Source: Collinsella sp.
GTDB lineage: Bacteria > Actinomycetota > Coriobacteriia > Coriobacteriales > Coriobacteriaceae
Direction: 5' to 3'
Assembly (NCBI GenBank): GCA_019419525.1
Contig: DXZU01000021.1
Location: 49,251 to 113,250, forward strand
DNA length: 64,000 nt
Every line of letters starts with the position of its first letter. Within the stretch, counting starts at the first letter, position 1. Below, in pieces: positions 53,324 to 60,979 of the stretch. The position numbers and the translations under genes are program-made. A model generated the notes under the pieces. It was not told where the DNA came from, made no database searches, and saw only the letters and a list, made by a program, of their open reading frames with translations.

Positions 53324-54373
53324 TTAATGCACAACGCGAACGGCAGGACCGCCTGGTACCGGCTCGTACACGCGACCGACGACGGCGGCGATACGTCCTT
53401 CGGCATGTAGACGGCTCGCAAGCTCATCCACATCGGCAGCAGGTGCCGCGATAAGCAGGCCACCAGACGTCTGCGGGTCGTACAGCGCGTCGAGCATGCC
53501 CGGCTCAAGGTCCTCGTCGGCCGTCACGCGCGGGCCAAAGAAGTCCTGGTTGCGGTAGGAGCCCGCGGGGATAATGCCCAAACGCGCCATGTCGAGCACC
53601 TGGTCAAAGAGCGGCACCGCCCCCGACGCAAGCTCAATCTGCACGCCCGAGCCCTCGGCCATCTCGCACGCATGCCCGATCAGGCCAAAGCCCGTGATGT
53701 CGGTGCAGCCGTGAAGCTCAAGTCCCTCGGCCAGACGAATCGGAGCCTCGTTGAGGGTGCGCATCGAGTCAAACATGGCTGCGGCCTCGTCCCGCTCGAT
53801 GAGCTCGCCCTTAATGGCCGTGGTGATGATGCCCGAGCCAACCGCCTTGGTCAGCAGTAACGCATCGCCCACGCGCGCGCCGCTGTTGGCGAGCATGCGG
53901 TCGAGCGCGACAAACCCGCTCACGGACAGGCCGTACTTGGGCTCGTCGTCGTTGATGGTGTGACCGCCCGCGATGGAGCAACCCGCCTCGACGCACTTGT
54001 CGGCGCCGCCCGCCAGAATCTGACCGGCAACCTCAACGCCCAGACAGCTCGGGATGCACAGCAAGTTCATGGCATGGCTCGGCCGCCCGCCCATGGCGTA
54101 GATGTCCGACAGCGAGTTTGCCGCGGCGATCTGGCCAAACAAAAACGGGTCGTCGACCATCGGTGGGAAGAAGTCGATGGACTGCACGAGACCCAAGTTA
54201 TCGCCAACGCGAAAGACGCTCGCATCGTCGGAGGTATCGAACCCCACGAGCAAGTTGTCGTTATGCACATTGGGTAAATCGCCCAGGACCTGGGCGAGGG
54301 CTCCAGGAGCCAACTTAGCGGCTCAACCGCTCGCGGCAGTCATAGACGTGAGCTTAATCTGATCGTCAGCCAT
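53324..54373 (-). CDS. selD: Selenide, water dikinase SelD, a selenoprotein (UGA at codon 17)
   Basis: Makes selenophosphate from selenide and ATP, the selenium donor for SelA. From the ATG at 54373, with GAGGAGG upstream, the frame reads MADDQIKLTSMTAASG, then TGA at 54323-54325, then AAKLAPGALAQVL, giving 349 residues with Sec17. This is the place where SelD proteins have Cys or Sec, one residue after Gly and before the catalytic Lys. The rest is a normal AIR-synthase fold: SIDFFPPMVDDPFLFG, ADKCVEAGCSIAGGHTI and the TDITGFGL region. SelD would therefore need its own product for synthesis. It lies between the activase gene and yedF. Confidence 0.95.
54281..54295 (-). promoter_or_regulatory. 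Candidate SECIS hairpin in selD
   Basis: On the minus strand GCCCA pairs with UGGGC around loop GGUCC, 32 nt after the UGA at 54323-54325. The GGUC-type loop matches that of the fdhF SECIS, though the distance to UGA is longer and no bulged U is seen. A tighter hairpin (GGCTC/GAGCC) lies between. Confidence 0.55.
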
Positions 54374-54443
54374 CGATACCTCCTCTCATCGGTCAATCAT
54401 TTTCTCCCAGTATACGCATGAATGCGAGCCTGCGGCGGATGCA

Positions 54444-55208
54444 TTAATTGAGCGCCTGTGCGCGAATCGCCGCGCCGATGGCACCGGCAAAGCGAGCCTG
54501 GGGCGAGGTGGTCACCGGCGACCCCAGCAGCTCACCCAACCGCTCCACCACGAAGGCGTTCTCGCACAGGCCACCGGTCAGGTAGTACGGGGCGCCCGCG
54601 GCCTGCCCGGCCATGGTCGCCACGCGCGAGACCACGCTGTCGATCACGCCACGCGCAATGTTCTCGCGCGGCTCACCGCGACCGATCAGGCTGATAACCT
54701 CGCTTTCGGCAAACACCGTGCACATGCTGCTGATCTTGGTGGGCTCGCCGATGCGAGCGAGGTCCGCCATCTGCTGCTGGGAAATGCCTAGGCGGTCGGC
54801 CATGATCTCCAAAAAGCGCCCCGTGCCGGCGGCGCACTTGTCGTTCATGGCAAACTTGGCCACGCGGCCACTTTTAAGCTGAATAACCTTGGTGTCCTGG
54901 CCGCCCACGTCGATCACGGTGCCGTGGTCGCCAAACAGGCGCACGGCACCGGTGCCGTGACAGGTGATCTCGGTCACGACCTTGTGCGCATAGGGCACGG
55001 CGACACGACCGTAGCCGGTCGCGACCACACGCACATCGTCGGCTGCCACGTCATAGCCGGCCGCTGCCAGCGCCTCGCGCAGCCGCTCGGAAGCATCGAC
55101 CGAGGAGAACCCGGTTGGCTGCACGCACGTCCACGCCACCGAACCCTCCCCGTCGACCACAGCAGCCTTAGCCGCCGTAGACCCGATATCGATCCCGATC
55201 CCTATCAT
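54444..55208 (-). CDS. Acyl-CoA dehydratase activase-type ATPase (HgdC/BadF family)
   Basis: An ATP-driven [4Fe-4S] electron-transfer protein that activates the double-cubane/dehydratase proteins encoded just upstream. The 254-residue ASKHA-fold protein has IGIDIGSTAAKAA at the N-terminus, the DVGGQDTKVI motif near residue 100, and the cluster ligands Cys in DKCAAGTGRF and in SSMCTVFAESE. A GG in YLTGGLCENA is near residue 215. In its family it forms a homodimer sharing one [4Fe-4S] cluster. It precedes selD by 70 nt and follows a hairpin element. Its partner is inferred from proximity. Confidence 0.92.
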   Translation of the reverse strand: MIGIGIDIGSTAAKAAVVDGEGSVAWTCVQPTGFSSVDASERLREALAAAGYDVAADDVRVVATGYGRVAVPYAHKVVTEITCHGTGAVRLFGDHGTVIDVGGQDTKVIQLKSGRVAKFAMNDKCAAGTGRFLEIMADRLGISQQQMADLARIGEPTKISSMCTVFAESEVISLIGRGEPRENIARGVIDSVVSRVATMAGQAAGAPYYLTGGLCENAFVVERLGELLGSPVTTSPQARFAGAIGAAIRAQALN

Positions 55209-55260
55209 GGCTCTCTCCCAATCTAAACATCAAAGACAGCTGCGCGTTCAGGCGCCTTAG

Positions 55261-55369
55261 CTCTAGGTTTCTCAGGTGCCGGAGATTGCCCCGAAAGAGG
55301 AGCGCAGCGTACTTTGGGTACGCAAGCGACGGTTTGAGGAGCAAGATCCGGTGCCTGAGGAAGCTAGAG
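55261..55369. repeat. Palindromic element, copy 1 inside the reductase operon
   Basis: Imperfect 23-nt arms (55261-55283 and 55347-55369) enclose an inner hairpin GCGTAC-TTTGG-GTACGC at 55307-55323. The core (GATTGCCCCGAAAGAGGAGC onward, 66 nt) is about 80 percent identical to 56580-56646. The right arm overlaps the stop codon of the upstream gene at 55364-55366. Confidence 0.75.
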
Positions 55370-56527
55370 GGTTTCGATGAAGGCGGCGATGCGAGTCTCG
55401 ATCTGGCCCATGCCACCGTTGCTGTAGTCGGTCTCGATCTTCATATACGGAATACCCACACCCTCGACAGCCCCCTGCATGCGCGCGCTCTCAACGTTGA
55501 AGGTGTGGCAGGCCTGTAGCACGCTCTCTACCACGCCATCGACATGGTACTTCTCGCACATGGCCAGCGTATTTTCCATACGGCCGTCGTTGGGCGTCAT
55601 GACCGAGCAGTTGATGTCCAGGTAACGGTCGGCGATGGCGCGCAGGATATCGGGAGCCTCCGGGTCGATCATCATGGCCGCCGTGCGCTCACCCGAGCAG
55701 TCGTCCATGCACACGACCACACCGCCGTTGGACTCGATGGTGCGACCGATCTTGTTGATTACGCCACCCACTGGGCAGCCGGTGATCAGAATGCGCTTGG
55801 CATCCGCCGCGACCGGGCGCTCGCCCGCGTCGTAGGCCTCGCGCAGCTTGACAATCTTTTGCTCCAGCTGCTGCGCATAGGCCTCGATATCAAAGCTGAA
55901 CGTGCCGGCAAACATGGTGCTCATCAGGTCGACGCCGCTCATGGCCGCCGGCTGGTTGGCCTGCAGCGCAAACATCTCGAGCTGGGCCGCACGCAAGCGG
56001 TTGCGACGACGGACGGCAGCGCGCAGGTCATCGTCGGTAATCGTGATGCCGTAGAAGTTCTCGAGCTCCTCCTGGAGCAGGCAGCACTCCTCGTACCAGC
56101 CTTCACGCTCGTAGGCGCGATCGCGACCCTGCGGAAGATGCAGAATGTGCGTGCGCTTGAGCTCGTTGAGTAGCTCGTACATCTTCTTCTTGCCGTCGCA
56201 GGTGGTCTCACCGATGATCATGTCGCTAAAGTACGTAAACGGGCACTTTTGCGAATAGGCAAAACCATACGTCGACTTGATGAGCGGACACAGATTTGCC
56301 GGCAGCACCTTCTCGGCCTCGGGAATCACCTCATCGGACGCACCGCAAAGGGCCACGCTCGAGGCGCCCGCGGCATCGATAATCTCGAGCGGCGTATAGC
56401 TGCACAAAAAGCCGACCAGACGATTGCCCGCCTGCTTGTAATCCTTGACACGAATAAACGCCGCCTTGCGCTGCTCGTTGAACTCCTCAAACGTGGATGG
56501 CAACGGCTGCTCCATATTTTCCGACAT
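55364..56527 (-). CDS. Double-cubane/2-hydroxyacyl-CoA dehydratase-type protein, second copy
   Basis: A 387-residue iron-sulfur protein of the family that includes 2-hydroxyacyl-CoA dehydratase subunits and double-cubane cluster reductases. Cysteines shared with the copy at 56681: LCGASDE, NLCPLIKS, KCPFTYFS, TTCDGKKK, DDCSG and INCSVMTPND. It reads ESRFL-type N-terminal extension only if the repeat is translated; the start at 56527 (MSENME) with AAGGAG upstream is chosen. It is between the first copy and the activase, each separated by a hairpin element. The substrate is unknown. Confidence 0.87.
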   Translation of the reverse strand: MSENMEQPLPSTFEEFNEQRKAAFIRVKDYKQAGNRLVGFLCSYTPLEIIDAAGASSVALCGASDEVIPEAEKVLPANLCPLIKSTYGFAYSQKCPFTYFSDMIIGETTCDGKKKMYELLNELKRTHILHLPQGRDRAYEREGWYEECCLLQEELENFYGITITDDDLRAAVRRRNRLRAAQLEMFALQANQPAAMSGVDLMSTMFAGTFSFDIEAYAQQLEQKIVKLREAYDAGERPVAADAKRILITGCPVGGVINKIGRTIESNGGVVVCMDDCSGERTAAMMIDPEAPDILRAIADRYLDINCSVMTPNDGRMENTLAMCEKYHVDGVVESVLQACHTFNVESARMQGAVEGVGIPYMKIETDYSNGGMGQIETRIAAFIETL

Positions 56528-56564
56528 ATAACTCCTTAACAAACCTTTTGACCAACCAAGGAAA

Positions 56565-56668
56565 CGGCTTTCCCAGGTGCCCGAGGTTGCCGTGAAAGAG
56601 AAGCGCCGCGTACTTTGGTACGCGAACGATGGTTTGAACGGCAAGATCGGGTGCCTGGGGAAGCGCCG
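56565..56668. repeat. Palindromic element, copy 2 inside the reductase operon
   Basis: Arms around CTTTCCCAGGTGCCCGA (56568-56584) and TCGGGTGCCTGGGGAAG (56647-56663) enclose CGCGTAC-TTTG-GTACGCG (56608-56625). The core between the arms matches copy 1 at about 80 percent, while the outermost bases differ. It lies between the two double-cubane genes. Confidence 0.75.
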
Positions 56669-56680
56669 GGACGGATACCC

Positions 56681-57964
56681 CTAAATGGTTTCCAAGAAAG
56701 CCTCAATCCTGGTTTGCAGTTGGCCTGCATCCTCGCCGGCGTAGTCGGTCGTGATGTGCATAAACGGAATGCCGGCCTCCTCGGCAGCCTTCTCCACGGC
56801 AAACGACTCCATCTCGTAGAGCGTGCAGAACTGCAGGGCCACGTCGACGATGCCGTCGGCATGCAAGTCCTTGGCCATCTGGACAATGTCCTTCATACGC
56901 TGATCGTTGGGCGTAAAGACGGCGCAGTTAATCTTAAAGTAGCGCTCGGCGATGGCGTCGAGCATCTCGTCGACCGTCTCACCGGACTCGTCGACCAGGT
57001 CCTTGTAGTAGCGCGAGCCCGTGCAGGACTCCTCGCCTACCACAACGCCGCCGGCCTTCTCGATGAGGTTGAACAGCTTCCAGTTGGGCACGGCCATGGG
57101 CGTGCCGGTGTACAGGATGCGCTTGGTCCCCTTGGGCGCCACGCCCTCGCCGGCCTCAACGCGCTGCTCGCACTCGGCGGCCATCTCGTTGATGGCTCCG
57201 GTCAGACGCGGCGTGTCGTCCATAAAGGCGGCCTGAACGGTCAGCAGGCTGTCGAGACCGCTGATGGGCGCCGGATCGGCAGCGCGCGTGGCAGCGAGGC
57301 GCTGCAGGGCGCGACGCTTCTCGTTGACGGCGTGGATGGCAGCCTTCAGGCGCTCGGGCGTAATCTTGACGCCGCACTCTTCCTCGATCTTGGCGGCAAG
57401 CTTTTTAACCTCGGCCTTCCAGGTCACGAGCGTCGACTCGTCGTGCACGTTGGGGATATCCATGACGTACATGTTCTTTTGCGTGGCAAAGAACTCGTAG
57501 GCCTTCTTCTTGCCATCGCAGGTGTTCTCGCCCACCACCAGATCACTCGACTCAATGTAGGGGCAGACCTCGCCCAGCTTAAAGCCGGCAAAGCTCTTGA
57601 TGAGCGGGCAGGTGTTGCGCGGCAGATGCTCCTCGACCTTGTCGGTCGCCCAGTCGGCACCCGAGCACAGGCCAACGGGGATGCCATCGCAGGCAAGCAC
57701 GATCTCCTCGGGCACGTACACACAGAACGAACCGACGATCTTGGTGGCCTCGCCGGCCTCCTTCTTGTCGAGCATCTCCTTAATACGGCCGCTGTGGATG
57801 TTGGTGGCGACAAAATCCAGGTAGGACGTGGACTTGGGGCGATTGTTCTGCGTCAGGAACATATCGCCGTACATCTGGCCCACAGCGCCCAGCAGCATGT
57901 CGTGATCGGCAAGATTCATGCCGAGGCTCTCCCACATCGGATGGAAATCGAATTCTTCAGCCAT
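56681..57964 (-). CDS. Double-cubane/2-hydroxyacyl-CoA dehydratase-type protein, first copy
   Basis: A 427-residue member of the same family as the neighbour. Conserved cysteines: GLCSGADW, NTCPLIKS, EVCPYIES, NTCDGKKKA, ESCTGSRYY, INCAVFTPND and LQFCTLYE. The spacing matches proteins annotated as double-cubane-cluster-containing anaerobic reductases, which receive electrons from an ATP-driven activase and can perform low-potential reductions. An extra 40 N-terminal residues (MAEEFDFHPMWESLGMN) are absent from the second copy. The start at 57964 has GAGGGGG upstream. It is the first long gene of an operon that ends with the desulfurase. Confidence 0.88.
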   Translation of the reverse strand: MAEEFDFHPMWESLGMNLADHDMLLGAVGQMYGDMFLTQNNRPKSTSYLDFVATNIHSGRIKEMLDKKEAGEATKIVGSFCVYVPEEIVLACDGIPVGLCSGADWATDKVEEHLPRNTCPLIKSFAGFKLGEVCPYIESSDLVVGENTCDGKKKAYEFFATQKNMYVMDIPNVHDESTLVTWKAEVKKLAAKIEEECGVKITPERLKAAIHAVNEKRRALQRLAATRAADPAPISGLDSLLTVQAAFMDDTPRLTGAINEMAAECEQRVEAGEGVAPKGTKRILYTGTPMAVPNWKLFNLIEKAGGVVVGEESCTGSRYYKDLVDESGETVDEMLDAIAERYFKINCAVFTPNDQRMKDIVQMAKDLHADGIVDVALQFCTLYEMESFAVEKAAEEAGIPFMHITTDYAGEDAGQLQTRIEAFLETI

Positions 57965-58128
57965 GACGGTTCCCCCTCTCGAACCAAATACGGATAACTA
58001 CGGTATTGCTGCACGGTGGGCGGCGAAAACCCAGCCGTGCCTAAACCCGGAATTTTGGGGAACCTGTTTTGCGGTCGATTATTTAGTTGTGCGTCGTCTC
58101 TCCCGGAGCCGTGAACATACCTGCTCAT
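57916..58128 (-). CDS. Uncertain 70-codon ORF overlapping the first double-cubane gene
   Basis: Starts in an ATGA overlap with the 22-codon ORF at 58125-58193 and reads MSRYVHGSGRDDAQ onward. It contains many Pro, Arg and Gln and ends inside the first double-cubane gene, overlapping its first 49 nt. No recognisable domain. The overlap with an established gene makes it doubtful; only its tight coupling to the small ORF argues for it. Confidence 0.2.
   Translation of the reverse strand: MSRYVHGSGRDDAQLNNRPQNRFPKIPGLGTAGFSPPTVQQYRSYPYLVREGEPSWLKNSISIRCGRASA
58011..58040 (-). other. Leader hairpin
   Basis: GCACGGTGGG pairs with CCCAGCCGTGC (one bulge) around CGGCGAAAA. It lies 47 nt before the first double-cubane gene, in its leader. 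Confidence 0.5.
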
Positions 58129-58193
58129 ATGCGACTCCGAGCCATATACAGGGCGCGCGCGGCAACGCGGCGAATGTATGTCGTCTGCGGCAT
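58125..58193 (-). CDS. Candidate 22-residue leader peptide
   Basis: A small ORF (MPQTTYIRRV to SRI, rich in Arg and Ala) begins 8 nt after AAAGGAGG, one of the strongest ribosome sites in the window, and 30 nt after a plausible promoter. It ends in a TGA that overlaps a following ATG. It stands in the leader of the double-cubane operon and may act in translation-coupled control. No homology is recognised. Confidence 0.35.
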   Translation of the reverse strand: MPQTTYIRRVAARALYMARSRI

Positions 58194-58223
58194 GTGCGCG
58201 TCCTCCTTTACAAGTTAAGGTCA

Positions 58224-58252
58224 ACTATATCAACGGTCGTCGACCATGCGAA
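58224..58252 (-). promoter_or_regulatory. Candidate promoter of the double-cubane/selD operon
   Basis: On the minus strand TTCGCA (58247-58252) and TATAGT (58224-58229) are 17 nt apart. An inverted repeat TCAACGGT/ACCGTTGA (58230-58261) covers the spacer and could be an operator. The 430-nt gap 57965-58394 otherwise holds the two small ORFs and the hairpin described; the part from 58262 to 58394 shows only a weak possible modC terminator near 58357-58385. Confidence 0.45.
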
Positions 58253-58394
58253 CACCGTTGACATTCGTACGACAGCGTCGTGTGCCGCCGTTTAATAAAT
58301 AATTATCTGTGTTGATAAGAGTTTGTCATTCCCCATTAGGCGAACGGCAAGACAAAGCCGCCGAGACTTATATCCCCGACGGCATTACCCGGCG

Positions 58395-59465
58395 CTACCG
58401 ACAAACCAGATGGATCCTGCTGGCATCAAAATGCATACGCAGGGTCTCGCCTTCTTGCGGTAACCCATCCGCTGGTACGCTCAATTTGTTGACCTTCCAC
58501 TGCAGACGCGTTGGCGCATCGGCCCGCGGCGCATCCAACAGCACCAGGCGCTCAAAACGCGAATCGCTCACGCGCGCCACGTGCAGGTCGTAGCTGTTGC
58601 GACCCCGCTCGGCACGGTTGTCCACATGGAAGTAGCTCGCGCGAATGCCCAGGTACGCCACATTATCGGGAACCTCGCGACCCACGTTAAAGGTCATGCC
58701 CCAATCGAGCGCCTCAACTTCTTCGTCGCCGATCTTGCGCGCCCGGCTTGTGTTCTTGCAGCCCGTCAGGCGCAGCGCCGCCAGCGTCTGCGGACGGCGG
58801 ACCACGTCCTCGACGGAGCCGATCTCCTCAACATGCCCGTCGTGCATCACGCAGATGCGCTGGCACAGGCGGCACGCTTCGTCGATGTCGTGGCTCACAT
58901 AGAGCACGGTGCGGTTGCATACATCGAACAGGTCGAGCATGTTCTGTTCGAGGGCGCTCTTAAGATAGGAATCGAGTGCGCTCATGGGCTCGTCGAACAT
59001 AAAGATGCCCGGGTGAGCCGCCACCATACGGGCAAGCGCCACACGTTGCTGCTGACCGCCCGAGAGGCGCGCGGGATAGCGGTCGGCAAAATCGGCTAGG
59101 CCAAAGATGCCCAGGTAGCGCTCGGCAAGTTTTTTACGCGCCGCGGCGTCGCCCGCGTCCTTTACGCCGGCACATACGTTATCGGCCACCGTCATGTTGG
59201 GAAACAGCTGATAGTTTTGGAACAGCAGGGCGCATTTGCGCTCCTGGGGCGACAGGTTGATGCCCGCCGCCGAGTCAAAAAAGGTCACGCCGTTGACGAC
59301 GATCTTGCCCTCGTCGGGCGTCTCCACACCGGCAATGCAGCGCAAGGTGCAGCTCTTGCCGCAACCCGAGGCACCGAGCAGCGCCACACGCTCTTCGCCG
59401 GCCTCAAGCTGCATGTCGAGCATAAACCCGGGATAGCGCTTTTTAATATCCAGAACGAGCGACAT
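58395..59465 (-). CDS. modC: Molybdate ABC transporter ATP-binding protein
   Basis: ATPase subunit of a molybdate (or tungstate) importer. The 356-residue protein has Walker A GASGCGKS near residue 33, signature LSGGQQQR near residue 133, Walker B IFMFDEP and the switch histidine in YVSHDIDEA. The C-terminal 120 residues (from about RKIGDEEVEAL) form a regulatory domain of the TOBE type that can sense the substrate. It starts 3 nt after modB on the same strand. Located next to moaB and moeA, which make the cofactor. Confidence 0.92.
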   Translation of the reverse strand: MSLVLDIKKRYPGFMLDMQLEAGEERVALLGASGCGKSCTLRCIAGVETPDEGKIVVNGVTFFDSAAGINLSPQERKCALLFQNYQLFPNMTVADNVCAGVKDAGDAAARKKLAERYLGIFGLADFADRYPARLSGGQQQRVALARMVAAHPGIFMFDEPMSALDSYLKSALEQNMLDLFDVCNRTVLYVSHDIDEACRLCQRICVMHDGHVEEIGSVEDVVRRPQTLAALRLTGCKNTSRARKIGDEEVEALDWGMTFNVGREVPDNVAYLGIRASYFHVDNRAERGRNSYDLHVARVSDSRFERLVLLDAPRADAPTRLQWKVNKLSVPADGLPQEGETLRMHFDASRIHLVCR

Positions 59466-59468
59466 GGC

Positions 59469-60911
59469 CTATCGACCTCCCTGCAAAGCGGCATCATCGC
59501 GCATGAGCTCGGCCAGCGCCTCGCGATCGATACGCAGCGCATCGCCGCCCACCGGGTCAAGCGAATCGCCCTGTCCGGCGAGCTCTTTGGCCTGTTTGCG
59601 CTCCGCACGGGAAAGGCCCCGCTCGCGATACTTTTGCGAATGCGCCGTGTACATGTTAATGAACAGAATGACCAGAAAGCTGAACGCGATTACGACCACG
59701 ACCCAAAAGAGGGCCACCGACGTATTGCCGCCCATCCATTCAAAGTAAATCGCAATCGGAATGGTCTGCGTAATGCCGGCATAGTTGCCCGCAAAGAACA
59801 GCGTGCAGCCAAACTCTCCCATGGCGCGGGCAAAGGCGAGGACCGTACCGGCGGCAATCGAAGGCCAGCCAAGCGGCATCATAAGCTTGGTAAAGATGCG
59901 ACGCTCGGACCAGCCCAGGGTTCGCGCGGCATCGAGCATCTGCGTGTCAAGGCTCTCAAAGGCACCGAGCGCCGTACGGTAGACCAGGGGAAACGACACC
60001 ACCACGGCAGATATCACCGCCGAGGGCCACGTAAAGACGATCGAGACACCGTGTGCGATGAGCCACTGGCCCACCCCGGTCGAGCGACCAAACAGCATGA
60101 GGAGCAGAAAGCCGCAGACCGTGGGCGGCAGCACCATGGGAATCGTAAAGACCGAATCGAGCAGGCCCTTGATGCGACTCGAGGTACCCATAGTCTTCCA
60201 CGCGGCGAACAGACCCAGCGCAAAGGAGATCAGCAGGGCAAGACCGCTCGTTTTAATGGACACCCAAAACGGGCGATAGTCGATGCCGCCCAAAAAGGAG
60301 GCCAGAGAGGTCAAGGGCCCCTGCTCATCCCGCAACACGACAGACGATGCCTCTACCATTTGAGCGCTATCAAGCCAACGCGCGCCGCCCTTGGCATCAC
60401 CCGAGGCTGATGCGATCACTACATAGCGGTCCCCATCCGCACCGTGCTCGTCAAAGCCATAGGTATACCCGCCGGCATCAAACATTGTTTCCGCCGTAAC
60501 ATACCAAGGAAGATCCACGTCCCCTAGCTGCGCACCTCCCATGCAGTTTGCGCTGTCGAGCTTGCAGACGAGGGCCTTGAGACCCGATACGCACTCGCTG
60601 TCCTGCGGATCTAATCCATACTTCTCGACCGCCTTGGGCGATATCCACACCACAACGCGATCGGCAGCAGGCGCCACTACAAGGTCCACGTCCTCGTCAA
60701 CGGGAAACCGGTAGCCCTCAGGCTGGCCCTCCATGGCACGAGCGGTCCCCTTGGCCAGCCGCTCAAAACCCTCGATCCCATAGGAAAGCCCATGAGCGGT
60801 CGCAGCAACCTGGGCCCCGTCCTCAACGTCCCCAGCAAACGCAAATCCCGGCACCCAGCAAAGCGCGAAGGTCAAAGCACAGGCGACAAGCATGCGGAAT
60901 CTATTAAGCAC
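59469..60911 (-). CDS. modB: Molybdate ABC transporter permease with N-terminal extracytoplasmic domain
   Basis: Inner-membrane permease of the molybdate importer. ModB proteins have about 230 residues, but this one has about 480. From a GTG at 60911 (GGAG at 6 nt), the first 28 residues are a signal-anchor (MLVACALTFALCWVPGFAFA). Residues 28-195 form an unrecognised domain with two Cys pairs (SECVSGLKALVC, ANCMGG). The ordinary permease follows, with five or six helices, including PMVLPPTVCGFLLL and the coupling loop EFGCTLFFAGN preceded by RTLGWSERRIF. A longer frame begins at 60980 within the modA stop, without a ribosome site. A C-terminal charged tail follows the last helix. Confidence 0.88.
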   Translation of the reverse strand: MLNRFRMLVACALTFALCWVPGFAFAGDVEDGAQVAATAHGLSYGIEGFERLAKGTARAMEGQPEGYRFPVDEDVDLVVAPAADRVVVWISPKAVEKYGLDPQDSECVSGLKALVCKLDSANCMGGAQLGDVDLPWYVTAETMFDAGGYTYGFDEHGADGDRYVVIASASGDAKGGARWLDSAQMVEASSVVLRDEQGPLTSLASFLGGIDYRPFWVSIKTSGLALLISFALGLFAAWKTMGTSSRIKGLLDSVFTIPMVLPPTVCGFLLLMLFGRSTGVGQWLIAHGVSIVFTWPSAVISAVVVSFPLVYRTALGAFESLDTQMLDAARTLGWSERRIFTKLMMPLGWPSIAAGTVLAFARAMGEFGCTLFFAGNYAGITQTIPIAIYFEWMGGNTSVALFWVVVVIAFSFLVILFINMYTAHSQKYRERGLSRAERKQAKELAGQGDSLDPVGGDALRIDREALAELMRDDAALQGGR

Positions 60912-60979
60912 GAAAAGCTCCAAGCGAATACAAGGACGGAGTGAAACACAAAACGATGGAATTATCGCGCCAAGCCGCA

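Noticed and set aside
56528..56644. N-terminal extension of the second double-cubane protein
   Set aside because: The frame is the translated palindromic element; the start at 56527 has a proper ribosome site.
58080..58230. Molybdenum-cofactor riboswitch on the plus strand
   Set aside because: CTCCGAGCC and CCTCC segments look reminiscent, but no plus-strand gene follows and the folding was not convincing.
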